Positions 34,952 through 42,909 of a DNA stretch of 64,000 nucleotides are shown here, piece by piece. Positions within the stretch are counted from its first letter, which is position 1, and the number at the start of each line of letters is the position of its first letter. Below the pieces are notes generated by a model. It was given only the letters and a program-made list of their open reading frames with translations. It did not search any database and had not been told where the DNA came from. The stretch lies in assembly GCA_965214335.1 (NCBI GenBank), contig CBDCBO010000008.1, forward strand, positions 62,001 through 126,000, given 5' to 3'. A program made the position numbers and the translations under genes. The DNA comes from Velthaea sp965214335 (GTDB taxonomy: Bacteria > Vulcanimicrobiota > Vulcanimicrobiia > Vulcanimicrobiales > Vulcanimicrobiaceae).

Positions 34952-37900
34952 TCAGGTGCTGCGCGATCTCACCCCGGCCGGCATCGCTCGCGGCGCCTGC
35001 TCTTCACGCGTCGCCCGCCGGTCGGCGCGACGCTCGATCCAATGCATATATGCCGTGTAGGCGATCGGAACCAAAAACAGCGTCAGCACCAACGAGCTGC
35101 ATAAACCGCCGATGAGCACGACGCCCATCGAACGGCGTATTTCACCGCCTTCCGCTAAGCCCAGCGCCAGCGGTAACATACCGAATACCATCGCGGCGGT
35201 CGTCATGACGATCGGGCGTAACCGCGTCCCGGCCGCCGTGGTCATCGCTTCGAGAGCGCGCATATGGCTGCGCCGGCGCAGTGTGTTCGCGTAATCGGCC
35301 AGCAGAATGCCGTTCTTCGCGACCAAGCCAAAGAGCATGATCAGACCGATGACGGAAAATAAATTCATCGACTGACCGAAGATTTTAAGGCCGAAAAACG
35401 CACCGACCAGCGCTACCGGAATCGCGAACATGATGACGAACGGCGTGCCGAAATTACCGTACAAGACGACCATGAGCATATACACCAGCGCGAACGACGC
35501 GATGGCGGAAAGCCCCATGCTCGACAAAAATTCGGTGAAGTATTTGGTGTCGCCGTCGCTGCCTAACGTGACGCCCGGCGGCAGAAATCCGGGTTGCTCG
35601 ATCTTGGCGTTGATGGCGCTGGTAATATCGCCCAGCGTGATATTGGTCGAATGGTCGATATCGGCCGTCACTTGGGCGATCCGCTCGCGGTTTTCACGGT
35701 CGATCTTGGTCGGCGCTTTAGCGAAGCTGAATTCGGCGACACGCGACAGCGGCACGAGCGTCGTTCCATCGTTGGAACGCACCGCGATCCGCCGCACTTG
35801 GTCGATCGAGTTACGGAATTCCGGCGGATACTGTAACCGCACGTCGACCAGGCCCGACTCGGTGCGGACACGGGTGGCGACGACTCCGCCCACCGCGGTA
35901 CGAGCCGCGGTCGCGGCGGTTCCGGGCGCCACCCCGAGCACGGCGCATTTGCGCGGATCGATTGCAATATTGAGCCGCGGTTCTTCGAGTTCAGCGCCGG
36001 TTTGCACGTTGGTGGTTCCGCGTAGCGCCCGGATGGCGGCAGCGAGCTTGTCGGCAGCCGCATCGATCTTATCGTCTGGTCCGGCCAGCGTGTAGTCGAT
36101 CGCGCCCTGGCCGCCACGCTCGGACACCGTAACCGTCGCACCGGCGGCGAGCGGCGGGAAGAGCCGGCGCAATTGTTCGATGGTCGCGTCCGTTTGACGG
36201 CGATGCGTCTTGTCGAGCGTGACGTTGAAGCGGCCGACGAAACCACCGGTCGTCGCATTATACCCCGCCGGCTTGGTGCCGGCGGTTGTCCGGACCGAAT
36301 CGACGTACGGCAATTTCAACGCCGCGTTTTCCATTCGGCCCAGGGCCGCGGCGGTGGTCGCGAGCGGTGTCCCGGTCGGGAACGTAATCGTGCCCGAGAT
36401 TTGGCCCATTTGCGCCGCGGGAATGAACTCGAAGGGTACGTACCAGTTCAACACGGCCATCGCGCCGACCACGGCCCCGATGCCGGCGCAGCTCGCGATG
36501 GCACAGACTGATGCTCGCACGTGGACGTGTCCGCGCCGAGCGAAACGCCCGAACGCTAACCACAGAACGCTCAGCATGGCGAGCGCACCATCGAAGATCG
36601 CCACGGTAGTCATCGCCGACGTCCCCGCGACGAGCGACACCGCGTTGCAAACGAGCAGAAAGCAGCTTAAAAATACCAGCCACCGGTGACGAAACGCGGC
36701 CTGCAACGCGACATCGCGATACCAGCGCGTTAGCCGGTCGAAGCCGATTTGGAACCACGCAAGATAGGGCGGTGGGGTGACGCTGCGCCGCTTTACCGAC
36801 CATTTCGCCGCCAGCATCGGCGTCAACGTAAACGAAACGAAGAGCGAAAAGAGGGTGGCGACCGTTACGACCACGCCAAACTCGACAAAATACTTGCCGA
36901 CGTAGCCCGACAAAAACGCGAGTGGGAAGAAAACGACGACATCGACGAGCGTGATGGCGATCGCGGCTCCGCCGATCTCGGTGCGACCGCTGATGGCCGC
37001 TTCATCCGGCGATTGACCCATATCCCGATGGCGCGTCACGTTTTCGAGCACCACGATCGAATCATCGACGAGAATACCAATGATGAGCGAAAGCGCCATG
37101 AGCGAAATACTGTCGAGCGTAAAATTCAGTTGCCGCATAACGATGAACGTCGCGAGCAGTGAACTCGGAATCGCAATCATGACGACGACCGCGTTGCGCC
37201 AGGCGTGCAGAAAAAGCATCAAGACGATAGCGGTCAGGACAATGCCCTCGAGCAGGCTTTGAAAGACGCCATTGAGCGACGCTTGGGTGTAATCGGCCGG
37301 CGCGTACACCTCCTTGAACGTAATCTGTGGATAGGTCTTGAAGATCTTTTTCATTTGCTCGCGCACACCGGCCGTCGAGCTGATTTCGTCCGACGTTACG
37401 GTACGGTTGATGTCGATGAGCACGGCGGGAGCGGCGTTGAAGTGCGCGATCTGCCGTTGCTCGGCGTGGCCATCGATGACGCGCGCCAGATCGCCGAGCA
37501 GCATGTTGTTGCCACCGGTTGTCGCGAACGAACCGCCGAAAGCGAGCGAAGCACCAAATACCGGCACCGGAATGCGCAGCAGGTCTTCAGCGTGCACGAT
37601 GTCGGCATGCACTGAAACGCTCGTTTCTTGGGTCGACGAATCCATCCGGCCACCAGGCAGATTCGCGTTATTTTGGGAGACCGCACTATACACGTCGGCC
37701 ATCGTGGCGCCGCTGCCGAACAGCCGTAAGGGGTCGGCCTCGATTTGAATTTCGCGCACCGGTTCGCCGTAAACATCGACGCCGGAAACGGTATCGAACG
37801 CTTTGATCTGTTGAATGATGCGATCGTTCACTAAGTCCGCCAGCGCCGGCCCCGACATCGACGTTGAGCTGATGGCATACGTCAACATCGAGTTGTCGGC

Positions 37901-38296
37901 CCCGTTCTTATAGACGACGGGCGGATCGAGGTCAGCCGGCATAAAGGCGCGCGCGGTATTTACACGCTGTTGTACGTCGTTCGCCGCGTAGTTCAGATCG
38001 GTGTCGAGCGCGAACTGGACGACAACGGTCGCCGTCCCTTCCTGCGCTGTCGCATGTAACTGGTCGAGATGCTCGATGCCGTCGATCTGATCTTCGATCG
38101 GCTTGATGACGAGCTTCTCCATCTCGGTCGGCGACGCGCCGGGATAAGTTGCTTCAACGATTACAATCGGAAAATTGACGTTAGGATCTTCGCTGCGACC
38201 GAGTTTGCCGTACGAGATAAGGCCGAAGATCGCCAAGCCGACGAAAAACATCGCAACGATGATCGGTCGCTGGATAGAGAAGCGCGTCAGCCACAT
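34952..38296 (-). CDS. RND efflux permease (HAE1/AcrB-type) with an extra hydrophobic insertion
   Basis: Predicted 1114 aa inner-membrane proton-driven exporter. The N-terminal TM1 with RFSIQRPIIVAMFFVG, porter region, TM4 proton relay SLIIGILVDDSIVVLENV (Asp411, Asp412) and C-terminal GLVAKNGILLADYAN are intact. Between TM7 and the second periplasmic loop, residues about 540-620 carry three hydrophobic segments where the family normally has one. No membrane-fusion or outer-membrane channel gene lies beside it, unlike typical RND operons. The substrate is unknown. Confidence 0.93.
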   Translation of the reverse strand: MWLTRFSIQRPIIVAMFFVGLAIFGLISYGKLGRSEDPNVNFPIVIVEATYPGASPTEMEKLVIKPIEDQIDGIEHLDQLHATAQEGTATVVVQFALDTDLNYAANDVQQRVNTARAFMPADLDPPVVYKNGADNSMLTYAISSTSMSGPALADLVNDRIIQQIKAFDTVSGVDVYGEPVREIQIEADPLRLFGSGATMADVYSAVSQNNANLPGGRMDSSTQETSVSVHADIVHAEDLLRIPVPVFGASLAFGGSFATTGGNNMLLGDLARVIDGHAEQRQIAHFNAAPAVLIDINRTVTSDEISSTAGVREQMKKIFKTYPQITFKEVYAPADYTQASLNGVFQSLLEGIVLTAIVLMLFLHAWRNAVVVMIAIPSSLLATFIVMRQLNFTLDSISLMALSLIIGILVDDSIVVLENVTRHRDMGQSPDEAAISGRTEIGGAAIAITLVDVVVFFPLAFLSGYVGKYFVEFGVVVTVATLFSLFVSFTLTPMLAAKWSVKRRSVTPPPYLAWFQIGFDRLTRWYRDVALQAAFRHRWLVFLSCFLLVCNAVSLVAGTSAMTTVAIFDGALAMLSVLWLAFGRFARRGHVHVRASVCAIASCAGIGAVVGAMAVLNWYVPFEFIPAAQMGQISGTITFPTGTPLATTAAALGRMENAALKLPYVDSVRTTAGTKPAGYNATTGGFVGRFNVTLDKTHRRQTDATIEQLRRLFPPLAAGATVTVSERGGQGAIDYTLAGPDDKIDAAADKLAAAIRALRGTTNVQTGAELEEPRLNIAIDPRKCAVLGVAPGTAATAARTAVGGVVATRVRTESGLVDVRLQYPPEFRNSIDQVRRIAVRSNDGTTLVPLSRVAEFSFAKAPTKIDRENRERIAQVTADIDHSTNITLGDITSAINAKIEQPGFLPPGVTLGSDGDTKYFTEFLSSMGLSAIASFALVYMLMVVLYGNFGTPFVIMFAIPVALVGAFFGLKIFGQSMNLFSVIGLIMLFGLVAKNGILLADYANTLRRRSHMRALEAMTTAAGTRLRPIVMTTAAMVFGMLPLALGLAEGGEIRRSMGVVLIGGLCSSLVLTLFLVPIAYTAYMHWIERRADRRATREEQAPRAMPAGVRSRST

Positions 38297-38887
38297 GCGA
38301 TGTAGGAGGCTCCGGACAGGCGAGTTCCAACAGCGGAAGTCGCGTTCACTTTACGCTTCGCCGGCGCGGATGTTTCAAGCCGGCCGGTTTTCCGCGGTCC
38401 GAACTTTACGTACCGGTTCGTTGGCGTGCCGGCTTCTGGCGAACACTCTAAGCGGGCGACCGATGACCCGCATTACGAGGAGACGCAGTACTCGCGTTGC
38501 GCGCCGTCGGCTGGCTCGACGACGGCCGGACTCAGTATCGGGAGTTGCGGGCGACGCACTTCGACGCCAAAGATTCAGATGCGGTACAACACGGGTTACG
38601 GGCTCTTCGGCGCCGCGGCACACGCGGCTCTCAACTCCGGTTGTAACCTTAAAGGGCGTATCGAAGCCGGCGCGCCGCAGGACGCCGGACTCAGAACAGC
38701 CGTAGCCGCCGTAGAACGCTGATACGGCTTTCATGGCCAAGGAGGCTGGGCTAAGCCGCTGAACCTGATGGAACGCCGTTTTGGCGAACGTTTCCGATCG
38801 GGCTTCAATCGTGCAGCATCGACCCGAATTAGCTGCCTCTCGTATTACTTTTATCGAGCGCGACTCAAACGCCCGGAGCATACCGTA
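38297..38887. other. Intergenic region without a recognised gene
   Basis: 591 bp upstream of the RND gene on one side and of a small secreted gene on the other. Short open frames exist but none shows family features. One plus-strand frame ending at 38722 (GLFGAAAHAALNSGCNLKG) is slightly protein-like. The sequence CTGAACCTGATGG near 38758 resembles part of a TPP riboswitch but lacks the other conserved half. The promoters of the flanking genes are expected here. Confidence 0.5.
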
Positions 38888-39310
38888 ATGTCTCGGTCGC
38901 TTCAAATATTGCTCGCTGTCTTTATCGTAGCCGCAAGCGTCGTCGCCGGATTTGGTGCCGTGCGTGTCGATGCTGTCCCGTTGGTTAACGTTTTCGCGCC
39001 GATCTTGTTGAACAATAGCGGTACTCGAGTTCGAGCTCCGCTGTTGCAAATTCCGGATGCGTACGTTGATCGGGCGATCGATAGCCGCCTACCGGTGGGC
39101 GAGCGCCTCTTCATGCGTAACACATTACTTCGGCTGCCTCCATCGAGTCGGGCCAATGTCGTATACTTGACCGCCGACGGAAGGCTTCATGTCAATAATC
39201 TGGAGCTTTTAAAGAGCTTCTCCGTCGATCGTGGGCGGGATTTGCAGCCACCCGTCTCGGCACCGTCGCAGGTGCAGTCCGTTTGGGCGTCCGCGCCCGA
39301 GCGAAAATGA
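38888..39310 (+). CDS. Small membrane-anchored or secreted hypothetical protein
   Basis: Predicted 140 aa. Residues 1-28 form a signal peptide or N-terminal anchor (LQILLAVFIVAASVVAGFG). The rest is soluble (LFMRNTLLRLPPSSRANVVYLTADGRL), with no known family. ATG at 38888 is preceded by CGGAG 9 nt upstream. Its TGA overlaps the ATG of the next frame at ATGA (39307-39310), suggesting that both belong to one transcript. Codon and base use are more AT-rich than surrounding genes, consistent with a recently acquired or lineage-specific gene. Confidence 0.6.
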   Translation: MSRSLQILLAVFIVAASVVAGFGAVRVDAVPLVNVFAPILLNNSGTRVRAPLLQIPDAYVDRAIDSRLPVGERLFMRNTLLRLPPSSRANVVYLTADGRLHVNNLELLKSFSVDRGRDLQPPVSAPSQVQSVWASAPERK

Positions 39311-40272
39311 CGCCGTCATGCCGTATTCCAACCCTTCCGGGCTTTAGCGGTGAGTATCGGCGGGTTACGATCGCGTGCAGCGGATATACGGCCGAAGAAT
39401 TCTATTTCAGGACTTCGATCCCGGTAGGTGCACGATCGGGCAATACGCGACGCCCGCACCTCATTCGACTTCCGTCGGCGACGCTATCTATGTCGCCGGT
39501 ACCGCATTTACCAGGGATACGACTGCGGCCGTGTACGCGGGTCTGCAGTATACGAACGCCAACCGGCCGGGAGCTCCTAACGGTGGTTATAACGCGTTTT
39601 TCGCCGGACCGATCGGAGCGATTCGTGGACACTTCGGCACGTTACCGTGCGGTGGCGAATATAAAATCGAAATGTCGCTCCAGGTAAACTTCAAAAATCC
39701 AAACACGCCGTTCAACACGTTTGTGCTGTCGGATACGTACTACGGTGGCAGCAAATCGGTTGAGATTACGCTGTTGAGCGACGTTCTCAAAAAGAACTTC
39801 GATGGTGCTGGGAAAAACTGGGTTATTGGTCGTTGCACGTGCCTGGCTCAGCGGGGAAATGGTACGCCGACCGACGGGACATGGTTCGGATTCGCGCCGA
39901 ATGCGCAGCGCAACGGTCCGAATCTCGCCGCTCCGCAATTTGGCTATTCTGGTTTTCTCGCCCAAGGTCCGACGCATCGGTTAAACGATGTCAGTACGAG
40001 AAAGGCCTTCGCCGATAGGAACCCTCCGGACGAGAACACGACGGTTTTGTGTGGTCGTGACCCCTATTACAGCGACCATACTGACCCCTGGAGTTTTGAA
40101 ACGTACGAAGGTTTCAATCTCGGTAACCCGGCTGCCGTTGGTATCTTTAGGGCACGACCGTGCGTCGACTTATGATATCGCGATTCGAGCGCACGTTCAT
40201 GTCGGTCACGTAACGGCCGCGCAAAGTCGTGGCAAGTTCAAGCCGCCGACGACACGGGAAGCATCCGGTTGA
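39307..40272 (+). pseudogene. Frameshifted gene for a Gly/Asn-rich extracytoplasmic protein
   Basis: Coding potential switches frames twice. ATG 39307 begins TPSCRIPTLPGFSGEY and continues to AEEFYF near 39410. The sense then moves to another frame (FDPGRCTIGQYATPAPH onward, central block 39415-40150, including NGGYNAFFAGPIGAIRGHFG and GRCTCLAQRGNGTPTDGTWFG). Near 40150 it returns to the first frame and ends STYDIAIRAHVHVGHV with a stop at 40272. The central open part alone is 39375-40175. No known family. It is translationally linked to the upstream small gene, so export may depend on a leader no longer in frame. The cause may be decay, sequence error or, less likely, recoding. Confidence 0.5.
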
Positions 40273-40421
40273 GCCACCTTACGAGCTCATTGCAAATTGA
40301 AGGAATCTCCTTGCCCGCGCAAAGTGAACGGGCTGCGAGCGCCGCAGCAGCCGGTACGGCGGCCGGCTTTGCCACGCAGCACCACCGACGCACCGCAGTC
40401 TGAAGCTAAGGATCCCCGTGG

Positions 40422-40444
40422 AAAAAGTCCCGCATTATGGGGCT
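40422..40444 (-). terminator. Probable rho-independent terminator of tRNA-Leu
   Basis: Read on the minus strand, a stem of AGCCCC and GGGACT (one C-A mismatch) with a 7-nt loop is followed by five T residues. It starts 6 bp past the tRNA 3' CCA end, the expected position. Confidence 0.65.
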
Positions 40445-40450
40445 CTGTAC

Positions 40451-40537
40451 TGGTGCGCAAGACTGGATTTGAACCAGCACGCCCTTGCGAGCGCTAGCAC
40501 CTCAAGCTAGTGCGTCTACCAATTCCGCCACTCGCGC
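40451..40537 (-). tRNA. tRNA-Leu (anticodon GAG)
   Basis: An 87-nt cloverleaf including an encoded CCA. The acceptor stem GCGCGAG pairs with CTTGCGC. The anticodon stem CTAGC/GCTAG holds loop TTGAGGT with anticodon GAG, reading CUC/CUU. The variable arm is long (CGCTCGCAAGGGCG), typical of tRNA-Leu. The T-arm contains GGTTCAAATCC. Discriminator base is A. Promoter and terminator are both visible. Confidence 0.95.
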
Positions 40538-40556
40538 ATCATGAGGCAACCAACGT

Positions 40557-40585
40557 AGTGTATCCGAAGGGGCACCCCAGCGCAA
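40557..40585 (-). promoter_or_regulatory. Sigma-70-type promoter for tRNA-Leu
   Basis: On the minus strand, -35 TTGCGC (40580-40585) is separated by exactly 17 bp from -10 TACACT (40557-40562). Transcription would start near 40550, about 13 nt before the mature tRNA 5' end. Confidence 0.7.
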
Positions 40586-40666
40586 GCCGCGCCGGCGCGA
40601 CCCTTGCGGAGCGCTCGATCATACCGGCCGGGCCCGCGAACGTGCGGGCTCGAGCCGGCCAGCGGT

Positions 40667-41134
40667 CTAAGCGGCGGCTTCCTCGTCGCTGAGAACCCGC
40701 GCGATCGCCGCTTCGATCCGATCGTAGCCTTTGTCACCGGCTTGGAAATGGCGCAGTTCGTGATTGCGATTGAACACGTAGTACGCCGGCACGAACTGGT
40801 TGCTGAAGCGTCCGACGATGGCGTGATCGTTGTCGATCGCCAATGCTTGCGTTAGTCCCATCGCGCCGAGCGCATCGGCTGTAACCTTCGCGATGTCGAG
40901 TTCCTCAGGGCCGCGCGGCTGATGAATGGCGATGACCTTGAGTCCGGCCGGCCCGTACGTATCGCGCCAGGCATTTACTTTCTCGACGACATCGTGGCAG
41001 ATATAGCAGCTGATCGACCAAAAGTGCACGAGCACGGCATGATCTTCGAGCTCGGCCGGCGTCGGCAGTGTGCCGTTGACCCAAGTCGTCGCGCCCGCGA
41101 GCGACGGCAGGGGCGTTCTCATCCGTAAGGGCAT
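40667..41134 (-). CDS. Thioredoxin-fold redoxin with CxxC
   Basis: Predicted 155 aa cytoplasmic AhpC/TSA-type redoxin. The redox motif is ISCYICHDVV (Cys43, Cys46), replacing the usual WCxxC, with cis-Pro in FVPAYYVFN. The ATG at 41134 begins 2 bp after the stop of the peroxiredoxin gene, so the two form an operon. It may reduce that peroxiredoxin, which is inferred from context. The closest relatives by pattern are TlpA/ResA-like redoxins and the thioredoxin-like half of bacterial NHL-repeat proteins. Confidence 0.85.
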   Translation of the reverse strand: MPLRMRTPLPSLAGATTWVNGTLPTPAELEDHAVLVHFWSISCYICHDVVEKVNAWRDTYGPAGLKVIAIHQPRGPEELDIAKVTADALGAMGLTQALAIDNDHAIVGRFSNQFVPAYYVFNRNHELRHFQAGDKGYDRIEAAIARVLSDEEAAA

Positions 41135-41136
41135 GC

Positions 41137-41688
41137 TTAAACCGCGAGCAGCTCTTTGCCGGGCGTCCACTCAGCGGGGCAAAGGCCGCCGGTTTGCAAC
41201 GCCTGCAACACCCGCAATGTCTCTTCGACCGAACGCCCGACGTTGTCATCGGTAACCGTCGCGTATTTGAGCACGCCGTCCGGATCGATGATGAACAGTC
41301 CGCGCTGAGCGGCGCCGCTTTCCTCGTTGAGCACACCATATGCGCGAGCCGTTTCTTTGGTGAAATCGGCGACTAGCGGAAACTTGAGACCCGCGATGCC
41401 GTTCTTGTCGCGCGCCGTGCTGATCCAAGCAAAGTGGCTAAAGACGGAGTCGGTTGAAGCACCGAGCACTTCAGCGCCAAGATCGGTGATCTCGTCATAC
41501 CGGTCCGAGAGTGCCAAAATTTCCGTTGGGCAGACGAACGTGAAATCGAGCGGATAGAAAAAGAAAATCAGCCATTTGCCTGCGTAGTCCGAAAGCGTAA
41601 TCGGCGCGCCGAGATTTTTCGCGCTGGTAGCGCCTTTCGTACTGGCAAGATCGAATGCGGGGGCAGCTTGCCCAACCTTAGCTAACAC
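41137..41688 (-). CDS. Typical 2-Cys peroxiredoxin (AhpC/Prx1 type)
   Basis: Predicted 183 aa thiol peroxidase that reduces hydrogen peroxide and alkyl peroxides. Peroxidatic Cys53 lies in DFTFVCPTE, and resolving Cys170 lies in GGLCPAEW. GTG at 41688 is chosen over TTG 41712 because GGAGGA stands 6 nt upstream. It is followed by the redoxin gene and diverges from a Fur-family gene, with a perfect palindrome between them that likely controls it. Confidence 0.94.
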   Translation of the reverse strand: MLAKVGQAAPAFDLASTKGATSAKNLGAPITLSDYAGKWLIFFFYPLDFTFVCPTEILALSDRYDEITDLGAEVLGASTDSVFSHFAWISTARDKNGIAGLKFPLVADFTKETARAYGVLNEESGAAQRGLFIIDPDGVLKYATVTDDNVGRSVEETLRVLQALQTGGLCPAEWTPGKELLAV

Positions 41689-41739
41689 GGGGGTCCTCCG
41701 GGATTGTTGCAAATTTGCGCACTCTGCGCTATAACTTGG

Positions 41740-41760
41740 AAATGATATTCAATATCATTT
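41740..41760. promoter_or_regulatory. Perfect 21-bp palindrome, candidate PerR/Fur operator
   Basis: Arms AAATGATATT and AATATCATTT are exact inverted repeats around a central C. The ATGATA/TATCAT core is like known Fur-family boxes (PerR, Fur, Zur). It sits in the 106-bp divergent gap between the peroxiredoxin gene and the Fur-family regulator and would overlap promoter elements of both. It is strikingly AT-rich for this genome. Confidence 0.85.
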
Positions 41761-41794
41761 ATTTCGACCTTCAGCCTAGTTCGTAGCAGCTACC

Positions 41795-42226
41795 ATGTCA
41801 AGCGACAACGGTCGGAGCCGCCTGGCAGACAGGCTATCGCGCAATCATGGAACGATTCTCGCCGTCGTGCGCAGCGTCGAGCCCGGAACGCATTTGACGG
41901 CGCAGGACGTGCACGCGCGAGCGCGGTTAGCGGCGCCCAGGATTGGTTTCGCGACCGTCCATCGTGGACTCACGCGCCTGAGCGAACTCGGCTATATTGA
42001 AAAGGTTGAAATTCCGGGCGCAACGGCAGCCGTATACGAACATGCCGATACGTCGCACGCCCATTTCCGCTGTAGTGGCTGCGGCGACATTCGCGATATC
42101 GAGTATTGTTTCGCGGAAGCCGACTTGGCGCGGCTCGCAAAACAGTTGGGCGTGCAGATTGCCGCAGCGGCGACGTCCTTCGCGGGCCGCTGCGAAAAAT
42201 GCCTCGCGACGCAACGAGCCGGCTGA
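41795..42226 (+). CDS. perR: Fur-family metalloregulator, PerR-like
   Basis: Predicted 143 aa repressor. The winged helix (ILAVVRSVEPGTHLTAQDVHARARLAAPRIGFATVHRGLTRLSELG) has the family DNA-recognition helix. The metal site includes HAHFRCSGCGDI, and the structural zinc uses that CxxC plus CEKC near the C-terminus. The divergent peroxiredoxin and the palindrome between them point to PerR-like peroxide sensing; specificity (Fe, Zn or Mn) cannot be decided from sequence. It probably also autoregulates. Confidence 0.85.
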   Translation: MSSDNGRSRLADRLSRNHGTILAVVRSVEPGTHLTAQDVHARARLAAPRIGFATVHRGLTRLSELGYIEKVEIPGATAAVYEHADTSHAHFRCSGCGDIRDIEYCFAEADLARLAKQLGVQIAAAATSFAGRCEKCLATQRAG

Positions 42227-42328
42227 ACCGTCAAAGCGTGATACATCTTGAGCCAACTCATGTGAGGAGGTACATCAACGCGGCGCCATGCTCGATCGAT
42301 TGCGAACGCAAGACGAGCTTGGCCGCGC

Positions 42329-42901
42329 CTACGGGCTCAGTTCGGCGACCGGAAAAATTTGTGAGTACGACATTCGTCCGCCGCACGTTCCGCTGCTCAT
42401 CGTTACGTCGATCGCGTGGGTATCGGCGGCTAACACGACATCGATTTGCGTGATGCCGACACAATCGCGATCGAATTCACCGTGTGGCGGATGACCGTAC
42501 AGCGCGAAGAATACCGCGGCGCCCGGCGTCACGCGGTAGGCGTATTCTTTCGTATCGATGAACGGTCGGCGCTCGAACCGGATCGGCACGCGTTTCCCGG
42601 CCATGTCGTACGCGCGCAGCTCGGGAAATCCAACCACGCGGCAGGTCGATAGCGTCATATTCCGCAGCGCAATCCCCGGCAGCTGCTTGCCGAACGCCGG
42701 ATGGGTCCAGGGAAAACCGGCCAGCGACGCCGCGGTACACAGCGGATAGCTCGTCGGCGGCTGCGCCAACTCCGATGCGGACCCGGCCCGGCCAACGGCA
42801 ATCACGAAAAAAGCGAGTGACGCCAGGCGAGCCACGCGGCCGCAAGCGCGAGCCGCCATGCGGGCCGTGGAACCGGCTCGAACGACCCGACTGCCGCGCA
42901 T
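42329..42901 (-). CDS. Secreted DUF4232-like protein
   Basis: Predicted 190 aa exported protein. The N-terminus is Arg-rich then hydrophobic (ARLASLAFFVIAVGRAGSA). The mature part follows the DUF4232 plan: PLCTAASLAG, then IALRNMTLSTCRVVGFPELRAYD, and a late Cys pair (RDCVGITQ, SGTCGGRM). No enzyme motif. Its start is 8 bp beyond the OppC stop, so it may be the last gene of that operon. Confidence 0.65.
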   Translation of the reverse strand: MRGSRVVRAGSTARMAARACGRVARLASLAFFVIAVGRAGSASELAQPPTSYPLCTAASLAGFPWTHPAFGKQLPGIALRNMTLSTCRVVGFPELRAYDMAGKRVPIRFERRPFIDTKEYAYRVTPGAAVFFALYGHPPHGEFDRDCVGITQIDVVLAADTHAIDVTMSSGTCGGRMSYSQIFPVAELSP

Positions 42902-42909
42902 GAAAACAG

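Noticed and set aside
38757..38775. CTGAACCTGATGG resembling the 3' part of a TPP riboswitch
   Set aside because: The conserved 5' half with GGGGTGC-type and CTGAGA elements is missing, the trailing GCG-AGGGA is absent, and no thiamine gene follows.
40176..40450. Further coding sequence between the frameshifted gene and tRNA-Leu
   Set aside because: Beyond the stop at 40272 only short, motif-free frames occur; the remaining sequence contains the tRNA terminator.
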